Source of the DNA: VAZQ01 sp963841105
GTDB taxonomy: Bacteria > Pseudomonadota > Alphaproteobacteria > Rhizobiales > Xanthobacteraceae
DNA: 64,000 bases
Direction: 5' to 3'
Assembly (NCBI GenBank): GCA_963841105.1
Contig: CAWJCB010000024.1
Location: 62,001-126,000 of the forward strand
Below, piece after piece: positions 26,794-35,849 of this stretch. The position numbers were made by a program, and so were the translations under genes. The notes below the pieces were generated by a model. The model did not search any database, was not told the origin of the DNA, and saw nothing but the letters and a program-made list of their open reading frames with translations. How positions within the stretch are numbered: position 1 is the first letter of the stretch; each line of letters begins with the position of its first letter.

Positions 26794-26900
26794 ATTCAAC
26801 TGCGGCGAAGCGGCTGGCGCAGGGCGGAACGGCTTGATAAAGCATCCCTTTGCAGCGCGGCTGCGTTTTTGCGCATGCCGATTGTGAGACAAGACTAAGC

Positions 26901-28223
26901 ATGCGGCTGTCCCGGTATTTTGCGCCCATTTTGCGGGAGACGCCCAAGGAGGCGGAGATTGTCTCGCACCGGCTTTTGTTGCGAGCAGGCATGATCAGGC
27001 AGGAAGCGGCTGGCATTTATGCCTTCCTGCCTATGGGGCTTCGGGTCTTGCGCAAGGTCTGCGATATTGTCCGCGAGGAACAAGACCGCTCGGGTGCCAT
27101 CGAGATGCTGATGCCGTTGATGCAGTCCGCTGAGCTTTGGCGCGAAAGCGGCCGCTACGATGTCTATGGAAAGGAGATGCTGCGGGTCACGGACCGGCAT
27201 GAGCGCGATATGCTATTTGGTCCCACCAATGAGGAGATGATCACCGAGATTTTCCGCGCCTATGCACGCTCTTACAAGGATCTCCCCCTGAACTTATATC
27301 ATATACAATGGAAATTCCGCGACGAAGTACGGCCACGCTTCGGGCTGATGCGTGGACGCGAATTCCTGATGAAGGATGCCTATTCATTCGATTTGGATTT
27401 TGCCGGCGCCAAACACTCCTACGATAAAATGTTTGTCGCCTATTTACGCACATTCGCACGGCTTGGATTGAAATCCATTCCCATGGTTGCAGAAAGCGGT
27501 CCCATCGGCGGCAATCTTTCACATGAGTTCATTATTCTCGCGCCGACAGGGGAAAGCGAGGTTTTTTGCCATCGCGACTATTTGGATTTCGCAACTCCGG
27601 CGGAGGATGTCGATTTCGATGACGCCGTGGAGCTTGGCCGGATCGTTGACCGGTGGACCTCGCTCTATGCGGTCACTTCCGAGAAGCATGACCCCGCAGC
27701 CTTCGCCAAGTTGCCGAAGGACAAACAGCTGTCCGCGCGCGGCATAGAGGTTGGGCACATCTTTTATTTCGGCACCAAATACTCGGAGCCCATGAAGGCC
27801 ATCGTCGCTGGGCCGGAGGGAGGTGAGCACGCCGTCCATATGGGGTCCTATGGAATCGGCCCTAGCCAACTCGTCGCGGCCATTGTCGAGGCGTCTCACG
27901 ATGACGGTGGCATCATCTGGCCCGAGCCGGTAGCCCCCTTCAGGGTTGCTATTCTAAATCTCAAGCAAGGGAGCACCGACACGGATGCTGCATGCGAGCA
28001 ACTCTATCGCGGGCTGGCTGGACAGGGTGTCGAGGTGCTTTATGACGATCTCGACCAGCGGCCGGGGGCAAAATTCGCGACCGCCGATCTGATCGGTATC
28101 CCGTGGCAAATACTCGTTGGACCGAAGGGGCTGGCGGAGGGAAAGGTCGAGCTAAAGAAGCGAGCCGACGGCTCGCGCGAGTTACTCAGCCCAAGCGGAG
28201 CCATCGAGCGGCTGACATCATGA
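26901..28223 (+). CDS. proS: Prolyl-tRNA synthetase
   Basis: Class II aminoacyl-tRNA synthetase that charges tRNA-Pro, 440 residues. This is the short alphaproteobacterial form without the large editing insertion. Motif 2 (IQWKFRDEVRPRFGLMRGREFLMKDAYSF) and motif 3 (MGSYGIGPSQLVAAIVE) are clear, followed by the anticodon-binding domain. ATG at 26901 (MRLSRYFAPILRETPKEAE). The frame is open upstream to 26850 but unconserved. Confidence 0.96.
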   Translation: MRLSRYFAPILRETPKEAEIVSHRLLLRAGMIRQEAAGIYAFLPMGLRVLRKVCDIVREEQDRSGAIEMLMPLMQSAELWRESGRYDVYGKEMLRVTDRHERDMLFGPTNEEMITEIFRAYARSYKDLPLNLYHIQWKFRDEVRPRFGLMRGREFLMKDAYSFDLDFAGAKHSYDKMFVAYLRTFARLGLKSIPMVAESGPIGGNLSHEFIILAPTGESEVFCHRDYLDFATPAEDVDFDDAVELGRIVDRWTSLYAVTSEKHDPAAFAKLPKDKQLSARGIEVGHIFYFGTKYSEPMKAIVAGPEGGEHAVHMGSYGIGPSQLVAAIVEASHDDGGIIWPEPVAPFRVAILNLKQGSTDTDAACEQLYRGLAGQGVEVLYDDLDQRPGAKFATADLIGIPWQILVGPKGLAEGKVELKKRADGSRELLSPSGAIERLTS

Positions 28224-28399
28224 CTTTGTGCTATCCCGGAGCGGGGCAGGTCGGTTGTCACTACGCCCCGTCGTGCTCTGAAGGCCAGCACCAATGATTG
28301 CCCTGATCGTGTACGGTCGGCTATGGCTCGAAAGGGCCAAAATCCTGCGCTAGCAGGCAATTCGAGAGCTACTCCACCATGCCCGCGAGGAACAGGACG

Positions 28400-29668
28400 A
28401 TGAGCGATTCGAGCGGCACGCACCCTTTCGCTCCGTTCGAGTGGCTGCTGTCGCTGCGCTATTTGCGAGCGCGCCGTCAGGAGGGATTTATCTCGGTAAA
28501 TGCCGGTTTCTCGTTTCTCGGCATCATGCTCGGCGTTGCCACCCTTATCATCGTCATGGCCGTGATGAACGGCTTTCGCAAGGAGCTTCTTGACAAGATC
28601 CTGGGGCTCAATGGCCATCTCTTGATTCAGCCTCTCGAATCTCCACTGACCGACTGGCAGGAGGTTTCCGAGCGGGTTGCCAAGGTGGAGGGCGTCAGGC
28701 TTGCCGCGCCGATTGTCGAAGGGCAGGCACTGGCCTCCTCGCCGTTCAGCGCGGCAGGAGTGTTATTGCGCGGGGTTCGAGTCGCCGATCTGGTGAAATT
28801 ACCGTCGATCGCCAACAATATCCGCCAGGGCACACTGGAGGGCTTCGACGAGGGGCAGGGGGTTGCAATTGGCCGCCGGCTTGCCGACCAATTGTCTTTG
28901 CGTGCGGGCGACAGCGTCACTCTTGTCGCCCCGCGCGGGGCGGTGACGCCTATGGGAACCACGCCGCGGATTAAAACCTACAAGATTGCCGCAGTGTTCG
29001 AGATCGGCATGTCGGAATACGACGCCGCCTTCGTGTTCATGCCGCTGCCGGAAGCGCAAGCGTATTTCAATCGCGCCGGCGATGTGACCGCCATCGAAGT
29101 GTATACGGATAACCCGGATCGGGTCGACCGCTCGCGCAAGCTGGTGGCTGATGCCGCGCAGCGGCCAATTTTCATGGTCGACTGGCGTCAGCGCAATGCG
29201 ACATTCTTCAATGCGCTCCAGGTCGAGCGTAACGTCATGTTTTTGATCCTGACCATCATTGTGATTGTTGCTGCATTCAATATAACGTCCGGGCTGATCA
29301 TGCTGGTCAAGGATAAGGGACGCGATATCGGCATACTGCGCACAATGGGAGTGAGTCAGGGCGCCATCATGCGCGTGTTCATGATGACCGGTGCCTCGGT
29401 CGGCGTGGTCGGCACTTTCGTAGGCTTCTTATTGGCGCTGATGGTGTGCCTCAACATTGAATCGATCCGTGGGTTCGTGTCCTGGCTGACCAACACCGAG
29501 CTGTTCTCTCCAGAGCTGTATTTTCTCTCGAAGCTGCCTGCCGATCTGGACGCTCGGGAAACCACGGCGGTGGTGGTTATGGCGCTCGCGCTTTCGCTTC
29601 TTGCAACGCTTTATCCGGCATGGCGCGCCGCTCGTCTCGATCCGGTCGAGGCATTGCGGTATGAATGA
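28400..29668 (+). CDS. lolC: Lipoprotein-releasing ABC transporter permease LolC/LolE
   Basis: Inner-membrane permease that extracts lipoproteins and hands them to LolA, 422 residues. Layout: N-terminal transmembrane helix (SFLGIMLGVATLIIVMAVMNGF), a large periplasmic domain (residues ~55-260) and three C-terminal helices with LIMLVKDKGRDIGILRTMG, the contact with LolD. ATG at 28400 behind CAGGACG. As in other alphaproteobacteria there is one permease gene rather than separate lolC and lolE. It overlaps lolD by eight bases. Confidence 0.94.
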   Translation: MSDSSGTHPFAPFEWLLSLRYLRARRQEGFISVNAGFSFLGIMLGVATLIIVMAVMNGFRKELLDKILGLNGHLLIQPLESPLTDWQEVSERVAKVEGVRLAAPIVEGQALASSPFSAAGVLLRGVRVADLVKLPSIANNIRQGTLEGFDEGQGVAIGRRLADQLSLRAGDSVTLVAPRGAVTPMGTTPRIKTYKIAAVFEIGMSEYDAAFVFMPLPEAQAYFNRAGDVTAIEVYTDNPDRVDRSRKLVADAAQRPIFMVDWRQRNATFFNALQVERNVMFLILTIIVIVAAFNITSGLIMLVKDKGRDIGILRTMGVSQGAIMRVFMMTGASVGVVGTFVGFLLALMVCLNIESIRGFVSWLTNTELFSPELYFLSKLPADLDARETTAVVVMALALSLLATLYPAWRAARLDPVEALRYE

Positions 29669-30404
29669 TGCCACGATCTACATGGAGAGGAAACGCGAAA
29701 GCGTCGCTGCGCGAGCCGCCTCGCAAGCTCCGATTCTTTTTCTTCAGGGCATTGACCGCCATTATCGCCAGGGGAACGTCACTCTTCATATTCTCAAAGG
29801 CGCCGAGCTCCCAATCTGGCCCGGCCAATCCGTCGCTCTGGTCGCCCCTTCCGGCGCCGGCAAATCGACGCTCCTGCATGTTGCCGGGCTGCTCGAGCAA
29901 CCCGATGCCGGCGAAGTCTATGTGGATCAGATTGCCACTTCCGGGCTGTCCGATTCGGAACGCACGCGAATTCGGCGAACTGAAATAGGCTTCGTCTATC
30001 AGTTCCACCACTTGTTGATGGAGTTCTCTGCGCTTGAGAACGTCATCATGCCGCAAATGGTGCGCGGCTTGTCGAGGCGCGAGGCGATCAAGCGCGCAAC
30101 CGACCTGCTTGCCTATCTCGGTCTCAAGGATCGCCTTGCCCATCGACCAGCGGAGCTTTCGGGTGGAGAGCAGCAACGTGTGGCCATCGCGCGCGCTGTC
30201 GCCAATGCGCCGCGTATTCTGCTCGCTGACGAACCCACCGGAAATCTGGATCCTAAGACTTCCGACCATGTCTTCTCGGCCCTTACGCAGCTTGTAGAGG
30301 CATCCGGTCTCGCCGTGCTGGTCGCCACCCACAACATGGACATTGCCGGGCGCATGCACCGGCGCGTGACCATTCGGGACGGGCTGGTGGTGGAGTTGGA
30401 GTGA
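29661..30404 (+). CDS. lolD: Lipoprotein-releasing ABC transporter ATPase LolD
   Basis: ATPase subunit of the Lol export system, 247 residues. Walker A APSGAGKST, Q-loop IGFVYQFHHLL, signature LSGGEQQR, Walker B ILLADEPTGNLD and H-loop ATHN are all present. The FHHLL segment after the Q-loop is typical of LolD. Start at 29661 overlapping the lolC stop; a second ATG 21 bases later is possible. Confidence 0.95.
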   Translation: MNDATIYMERKRESVAARAASQAPILFLQGIDRHYRQGNVTLHILKGAELPIWPGQSVALVAPSGAGKSTLLHVAGLLEQPDAGEVYVDQIATSGLSDSERTRIRRTEIGFVYQFHHLLMEFSALENVIMPQMVRGLSRREAIKRATDLLAYLGLKDRLAHRPAELSGGEQQRVAIARAVANAPRILLADEPTGNLDPKTSDHVFSALTQLVEASGLAVLVATHNMDIAGRMHRRVTIRDGLVVELE

Positions 30405-30453
30405 CTGCTGTTTCTAGTGCAGCGTTTCCTGGTTCGAAATATCAATATCACCA

Positions 30454-30562
30454 CCTCGTCCTGAGGAGCCCGCGTAGCGGGCGTCTCGAAGGACGGCCGC
30501 AAGCGAGCGAGGTCGCGAAGTCTCATCCTTCGAGACGGCGCTACGCGCCTCCTCAGGATGAG
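30454..30562. repeat. Large imperfect palindrome, REP/RIP-like intergenic element
   Basis: Two arms of about 41 bases (30454-30495 and 30522-30562) are near inverse complements: CCTCGTCCTGAGGAGC and TCTCGAAGGACG on the left, CATCCTTCGAGA and CTCCTCAGGATGAGG on the right. Each arm carries its own small hairpin. This type of element is dispersed in Bradyrhizobium-like genomes. Its copy number here cannot be judged from one window. Confidence 0.7.
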
Positions 30563-30598
30563 GTCTGTGGTTTCCAATTGATTGGTTCTGAATCCCAC

Positions 30599-30620
30599 GT
30601 GTCCAAGTGCTCTTGGACAC
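30599..30620. repeat. Perfect small hairpin
   Basis: Nine-base stem GTGTCCAAG / CTTGGACAC with loop TGCT. The right arm is partly repeated 14 bases later (TGCTCTTGGAC). No U-run follows. Confidence 0.6.
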
Positions 30621-30663
30621 CGAAACGTGCTCTTGGACCCCTACACAGACTTCTACTATCCTC

Positions 30664-30704
30664 TTGACTTAGAACATAACATGAACTATGTTCCCCCCTT
30701 GTTC
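30664..30704 (+). promoter_or_regulatory. LexA-repressed promoter with two SOS boxes
   Basis: -35 TTGACT (30664-30669), 17-base spacer, -10 TATGTT (30687-30692). One perfect alphaproteobacterial LexA box, GAAC-N7-GAAC (the reverse form of GTTC-N7-GTTC), fills the spacer at 30672-30686. A second, GTTC-N7-GTTC, overlaps the -10 end at 30690-30704. LexA bound here would block RNA polymerase. The downstream gene starts at 30727. Confidence 0.8.
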
Positions 30705-30726
30705 CAAGTGAACCGGGGGAGAAGCT

Positions 30727-30825
30727 ATGTTTCGCGCCGTCGTCGAAGAAGCCGCTGTCCTTGCTTGTCTTTCATTATTTATCGGGATGCTCGCGATCTG
30801 GGCGCAGGTTATTGCGACGCTCTAA
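30727..30825 (+). CDS. SOS-controlled very small membrane protein (32 aa)
   Basis: 32 residues from the ATG at 30727, with GGGGGAG five bases upstream. The N-terminus MFRAVVEEAA is amphipathic and the rest (VLACLSLFIGMLAIWAQVI, then ATL) is a single transmembrane helix. Two perfect LexA boxes overlap its promoter. Size, single-span topology and LexA control are those of Caulobacter SidA, a 29-residue SOS division inhibitor of the inner membrane. I see no sequence proof of homology, so that role is an inference. It does not overlap dnaE, which begins 136 bases later. Confidence 0.75.
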   Translation: MFRAVVEEAAVLACLSLFIGMLAIWAQVIATL

Positions 30826-30961
30826 TGCATGTCCTTTCGAACGCTCGGGCTTCGTAAGCTGGGGATAAATGCGTCGCAAGCAGGTCGCGCGACGCTTGAC
30901 ATGGACAGCCGCCTGCCTCGGCCCGCACATTCGTCACTCGCCAGCGAATCGCGAGGCTTGA

Positions 30962-33900
30962 ATGCCGGGCTTTGTCCATCTGCATGTCCATTCCTCCTAT
31001 TCCCTGCTGGAAGGCGCGCTGACCATTGCGCGGTTGGGCGAGCTCGCCAAGGCGGATCGGCAGCCTGCGCTGGCGTTGACGGACACGGATAATCTGTTCG
31101 GAGCACTTGAGTTCTCGGACAAGCTCGCCGGTCACGGAATTCAACCTATAATTGGATGTGCGCTCGCCATCGACTTTGGGGATCAGGACCTCGCGCCCCG
31201 CAATGGCCCATCTCCTGCGCGGCCGCGGATGGTGTTTCTCGCAGCGCGCGAGGACGGTTACCGCAGCCTTATGCGCCTTAATTCACGCGCTTTTCTTGAT
31301 ACGGCGCCGAACGAGCAGCCGCATCTGAAGCTTCCCTGGCTCGAAGGCGAAGCCGCGGGGCTGATCGCGTTAAGCGGCGGGCCCGGTGGACCTCTCGATA
31401 TGGCCTTCGTCGCGGGACAGGCAAACCTGGCGAACGATCGTTGCGCCGCCCTGACGCATCTGTTTGGCGATCGGCTCTATATCGAGCTGCAACGTCACGG
31501 CACCGCGAGCGAGCGGACGATCGAGCCCGGCCTCCTGGAGCTTGCTTACGCGCAGAGCATCCCCCTTGTGGCAACCAACGAGCCGTTCTTCGCGCACACG
31601 GAGGATTATGAGGCGCACGATGCGCTCATCTGCATCGCCGAGGGGCGCCTGCTCATGGATACCGAACGGCGTGCGCTCACGCCTGAGCATCGATTCAAGT
31701 CTCGCGCGGAGATGATCGCGTTGTTCGCCGATCTTCCAGAAGCCAGCGCCTCGACCGTCGAAATTGCGCGACGATGCGCGTTCCGGCCGCGCGTTCAAAA
31801 ACCGATGCTGCCCCGCTTTTCCGTCGGCACGACTGCCGACGCTATCGACGAGGCAGCGGAATTGCGCACGCGCGCGCAAGCCGGCCTCGAACAGCGAATC
31901 AAGATGCATGGCGTCGCGCCGGGCCGCACCATCGAGGAATATCGAGATCGGCTGACGTTTGAGCTCGATGTGATCGAGGCCATGAAATATCCCGGCTATT
32001 TCCTTATTGTCTCGGATTTCATTCAATGGGCAAAGGCCCAGGAGATTCCCGTGGGGCCGGGCCGTGGCTCTGGCGCCGGCTCCCTCGTTTCGTACGCTCT
32101 CCTGATCACGGACCTTGATCCAATTCGCTTTGGCCTCCTGTTCGAGCGCTTCCTCAATCCGGAACGCGTGTCCATGCCCGATTTTGACATCGACTTCTGT
32201 CAGGATCGGCGCGACGAGGTGATCGGTTATGTCCAGGAGCGCTATGGGCGGGAACGGGTCGCACAGATCATCACGTTCGGCACGCTGCAGGCGCGCGGCG
32301 TACTCCGCGACGTCGGGCGCGTGTTGCAGATGCCCTATGGCCAGGTTGACAAGCTATGCAAGCTTGTGCCGCAGAATCCGCTCAATCCGGTCACGCTCAA
32401 GCGCGCCATCGACGATGAGCCTCGCCTTGCGGCGGCTCGCGACAGCGATCCGGTGGTGAAGAGAGCCTTTGATATCGCGCACAGGTTGGAAGGGCTGCAT
32501 CGGCACGCTTCCACTCACGCCGCCGGCATCGTCATAGGAGAGCGGCCGCTGACAGAGATGGTGCCGCTCTATCGTGATCCGAAATCGCTGATGCCGGTCA
32601 CCCAGTTCAACATGAAATGGGTGGAGCAGGCAGGGTTGGTCAAATTCGATTTCCTGGGCCTCAAGACGCTCACCGTGCTGCGAACGGCAGTAGCGCTCCT
32701 TTGCGAACGAGGCGTCGAGGTGGACCTTGCAAGGATCCCCCTCGATGATGAGAGGACGTTCGCCATGCTCGCGCGCGCCGAAGCAGTGGGCATCTTCCAA
32801 TTGGAAAGCCAGGGCATGCGGCGGGCGTTGCTGGACATGCGGCCGGATCGCTTCGAGGACATCATCGCGCTGGTTGCGCTCTACCGGCCGGGCCCCATGG
32901 CGAATATTCCGACCTATTGCGCGCGCAAGCATCGGCAGGAGGAGCCGGACTATATTCATCCCAAGCTGGAGCCAGTCCTGCGCGAGACCTTCGGCGTCAT
33001 TGTCTATCAGGAACAAGTGATGCAGGCGGCCCAACTGCTCGCCGGCTATTCGTTAGGCGAAGCGGACCTGCTGCGGCGAGCGATGGGCAAGAAGATACGC
33101 AGCGAGATGGCCAAGCAGCGCAACCGGTTCGTGGACGGCTGTGTCGAACGCGGCATCGCGCGGCCGCAAGCGCAGGCGATATTCGAGTTGCTCGAGCGCT
33201 TTGCCGACTATGGTTTCAACAAAAGCCACGCCGCCGCTTACGCGCTTGTCGCCTATCAAACGGCGTACATCAAGGCGAACTATCCGGTCGAGTTTCTCGC
33301 CGCCTCCATGACCCTCGATATGGGCAACACCGACAAGCTTTCCGAGTTTCGCGATGAGGCCAAGCGCCTTGGAATCATAATTGAGCCGCCGTCGGTCAAT
33401 CGGTCCGGGGTTGCCTTTGACGTCGAGGGTGCCACGATCAGGTACGCGCTTGCAGCCCTCAAGGGGGTCGGCCATCAGGCCGTTGACGCCATCGTGGACG
33501 CGCGCGGCGATCGACAGTTTCGCGATCTTGCTGATTTTACCGCCCGGATCAATCCACGGGCGGTCAACAAGCGGGTTCTCGAGAGCCTCGCCGCGGCTGG
33601 CGCATTCGATTTGCTGGAAGAAGATCGCGCACGGGTTTTTGCCGGCGCCGATGCCATACTGGCCGCCGCGCAGCGCCAGCATGATGCGCTCAGTCGTGGG
33701 GCGATCGAGTTCTCATTCGGCGACCGCCAGGCTGCCGATGCGATTTGCTTGCCCTTGATCGAGGCTTGGCTTCCAGCAGAGCGGCTGCAGAAGGAGTTTG
33801 ATGCCATCGGCTTTTTTCTCACCGGTCATCCGCTCGAGGACTATTCCGCCGCGCTCAAGCAAATGCGGGTGCAGTCCTGGGCCGAATTCTCACGGGCGGC

Positions 33901-34417
33901 GCACGCTGGAGCGAGCGCGGGCCGCGTTGCTGCTACCGTCGTCACCCGCACCGAGAGACGCACACGCAGCGGCAGCAAGATGGGCATCGTTGGCCTGTCG
34001 GATCCCAGCGGACATTACGAGGCTGTAGTTTTTTCAGAGGGATTGGCACAATTTCGGGATGTGCTTGAGCCGGGCGCGGCCGTGCTGCTGACGTTGTCGG
34101 CTGAAGTGCAGGGTGACGAGGTCCGCGCCCGCATCCAGATGGCCGAGCCGCTGGAGCAGGCCGCCGCCAAGCTCTCGAAGGGACTACGCATTTTTCTGCG
34201 CGGCGCGGCACCCGTGGAGAACGTGGCAAAACGGCTTGAAGCGCCCGGGACAGAACGATCGACGCCGACCAGAGCTGATGGCGAAGTTGCCCTCGTGCTG
34301 CTGCTCAACGAAGGCACGGAAGTCGAAGTGAAGCTGCCCGGTCGATTCAGGGTTTCTCCGCAGATCGCCGGAGCCATCAAGGCGGTGCCGGGCGTGGTCG
34401 CGGTCGAAGCGGTCTAG
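30962..34417 (+). CDS. dnaE: DNA polymerase III subunit alpha
   Basis: Replicative polymerase of 1151 residues, the DnaE1 type. In order: PHP domain (HLHVHSSYSLLEGA near the N-terminus), the polymerase palm with the catalytic acids in PDFDIDFCQDRRDEVI (about residues 404-420), GPGRGSGAGSLV, fingers, HhH region, OB fold and the C-terminal tau-binding region. The ATG at 30962 follows GCGAGGCTTGA. It lies downstream of the SOS-controlled small gene, but 136 bases and a lack of overlap make its control by that promoter uncertain. Confidence 0.96.
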   Translation: MPGFVHLHVHSSYSLLEGALTIARLGELAKADRQPALALTDTDNLFGALEFSDKLAGHGIQPIIGCALAIDFGDQDLAPRNGPSPARPRMVFLAAREDGYRSLMRLNSRAFLDTAPNEQPHLKLPWLEGEAAGLIALSGGPGGPLDMAFVAGQANLANDRCAALTHLFGDRLYIELQRHGTASERTIEPGLLELAYAQSIPLVATNEPFFAHTEDYEAHDALICIAEGRLLMDTERRALTPEHRFKSRAEMIALFADLPEASASTVEIARRCAFRPRVQKPMLPRFSVGTTADAIDEAAELRTRAQAGLEQRIKMHGVAPGRTIEEYRDRLTFELDVIEAMKYPGYFLIVSDFIQWAKAQEIPVGPGRGSGAGSLVSYALLITDLDPIRFGLLFERFLNPERVSMPDFDIDFCQDRRDEVIGYVQERYGRERVAQIITFGTLQARGVLRDVGRVLQMPYGQVDKLCKLVPQNPLNPVTLKRAIDDEPRLAAARDSDPVVKRAFDIAHRLEGLHRHASTHAAGIVIGERPLTEMVPLYRDPKSLMPVTQFNMKWVEQAGLVKFDFLGLKTLTVLRTAVALLCERGVEVDLARIPLDDERTFAMLARAEAVGIFQLESQGMRRALLDMRPDRFEDIIALVALYRPGPMANIPTYCARKHRQEEPDYIHPKLEPVLRETFGVIVYQEQVMQAAQLLAGYSLGEADLLRRAMGKKIRSEMAKQRNRFVDGCVERGIARPQAQAIFELLERFADYGFNKSHAAAYALVAYQTAYIKANYPVEFLAASMTLDMGNTDKLSEFRDEAKRLGIIIEPPSVNRSGVAFDVEGATIRYALAALKGVGHQAVDAIVDARGDRQFRDLADFTARINPRAVNKRVLESLAAAGAFDLLEEDRARVFAGADAILAAAQRQHDALSRGAIEFSFGDRQAADAICLPLIEAWLPAERLQKEFDAIGFFLTGHPLEDYSAALKQMRVQSWAEFSRAAHAGASAGRVAATVVTRTERRTRSGSKMGIVGLSDPSGHYEAVVFSEGLAQFRDVLEPGAAVLLTLSAEVQGDEVRARIQMAEPLEQAAAKLSKGLRIFLRGAAPVENVAKRLEAPGTERSTPTRADGEVALVLLLNEGTEVEVKLPGRFRVSPQIAGAIKAVPGVVAVEAV

Positions 34418-34738
34418 GGCTTAGAAAGGCGGCGCGATTCAACCTATGAGAGAATTTTGGTAGTGCACAACTTAGATCCAGGGTTTTGGCAGAACGAACC
34501 CAAATTCTCGTTTTCGGAGCGCGGGAGGGATACGCCTATGCTTGTGGGCCGATGGGCAGCATGAACCGGCCAATTGCCCGAGATCAATTGTCCGAGTTTG
34601 CATCTACAAATGCCGGCCTATATAACGCACGCGCACCATCTCACACGCGGACCTTGGCATCGATGCCGTCCGGTGGCTCCTCAAACCTATCGGTTAGGGG
34701 GCTCACGGGTCCGCGGCGGCACAACCGGAGAACACAAA
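34418..34738. other. dnaE-rpsB intergenic region holding the rpsB promoter and leader
   Basis: 321 bases without a credible gene. The candidate promoter at 34597-34624 would give a leader of about 105 bases before the rpsB GTG. I recognise no known leader motif. Confidence 0.5.
34597..34624 (+). promoter_or_regulatory. Candidate promoter for the rpsB-tsf operon
   Basis: TTTGCA (34597-34602), 16-base spacer, TATATA (34619-34624). The -10 is strong against a GC-rich background. Confidence 0.45.
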
Positions 34739-35731
34739 GTGTCAGTTCCTGAATTCTCTATGCGCCAGCTCCTTGAGGCTGGCGTCCATTTCGGTCATCA
34801 GGCTCATCGTTGGAATCCGAAGATGTCCGGGTACATCTTCGGAGCGCGCAACAACATCCACATCATCGATCTTGCTCAGTCCGTTCCCATGATGCACCGC
34901 GCGCTGCAGGCGGTGAGCGACACGGTTGCCAATGGCGGGCGCATTCTGTTCGTGGGCACCAAGCGTCAGGCGCAGGATGCAATCGCCGCCGCGGCGAAGA
35001 AGTCGGCTCAATACTACGTCAATTCGCGCTGGCTGGGCGGTACGCTCACAAACTGGAAAACCATCTCGCAATCAATTGTGCGGCTTCGCAAGCTCGACGA
35101 GATGCTCGCTTCGGGTGAGTCCCAAGGCTACACCAAAAAGGAGCGCCTGACCTTGCAGCGCGAGCGCGACAAGCTCGATCGGGCGCTCGGCGGCATAAAG
35201 GACATGGGCGGTTTGCCCGATCTTCTGTTCGTGATCGATACCAATAAGGAGGACATTGCCATCAAGGAGGCGCGCAGGCTCGGTCTGCCTGTTGCCGCGG
35301 TGGTTGATACAAATTGTGATCCGGACGGCATCACCTATGTGGTTCCCGGGAATGATGACGCCAGCCGGGCAATCACGCTCTATTGCGATCTAGTCGCGAA
35401 GGCTGCCATCGACGGGATTTCACGCGCGCAAGGCGAGATCGGCGTTGATGCCGGCGCAGCGGCCGACCCGGCTCAAGAAGAGTTGCCGGCGAAGGCGGAA
35501 GAGCCGGGCTACGAGGTCCTGTCTGGCCCGCGCGGGGTGGCTGACGATCTTAAGAAGCTTCATCATATGTCGCCGCCGATTGAGAAAAAGCTCAATGATC
35601 TCGGTATTTTTCATTATTGGCAGCTGGCGGGTCTCGGTCCTGACGCCGCGCGCAAGATCGGCGAGGAAGTCGGACTGCCCGGGCGCATGGATGGTTGGAT
35701 CGCGCAAGCCAAGGAACTTACCGCAGAGTAA
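34739..35731 (+). CDS. rpsB: 30S ribosomal protein S2
   Basis: Small-subunit protein, 330 residues starting at the GTG 34739 with GGAG upstream. The start is decided by the family sequence SVPEFSMRQLLEAGVHFGHQ. The core ends near residue 230 (SRAITLYCDLVA). A ~95-residue C-terminal extension follows, with an acidic linker and a helix-hairpin-helix-like domain (DDLKKLHHMSPPIEKKLNDL, then GIFHYWQLAGL). The extension is usual in Rhizobiales and absent in E. coli. First gene of the translation operon with tsf. Confidence 0.96.
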   Translation: MSVPEFSMRQLLEAGVHFGHQAHRWNPKMSGYIFGARNNIHIIDLAQSVPMMHRALQAVSDTVANGGRILFVGTKRQAQDAIAAAAKKSAQYYVNSRWLGGTLTNWKTISQSIVRLRKLDEMLASGESQGYTKKERLTLQRERDKLDRALGGIKDMGGLPDLLFVIDTNKEDIAIKEARRLGLPVAAVVDTNCDPDGITYVVPGNDDASRAITLYCDLVAKAAIDGISRAQGEIGVDAGAAADPAQEELPAKAEEPGYEVLSGPRGVADDLKKLHHMSPPIEKKLNDLGIFHYWQLAGLGPDAARKIGEEVGLPGRMDGWIAQAKELTAE

Positions 35732-35849
35732 TAGCTCCGCATGCTCGGGCGATGTGCAGCCGGCTCAATCGCGAGCATGCTCCGGGCAAGTCGGCTTCCC
35801 GTTCGCTGCGCCGGACGAGCGACGCCCTGAGCCAAAAAGGATCACGTCG

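Larger units (their letters stand above)
30405..30663. other. Intergenic region with palindromic repeats, no gene
   Basis: Between lolD and the SOS-type promoter there is no credible coding frame. The region is occupied by a large imperfect palindrome (30454-30562) and a smaller hairpin (30599-30620). Confidence 0.6.
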
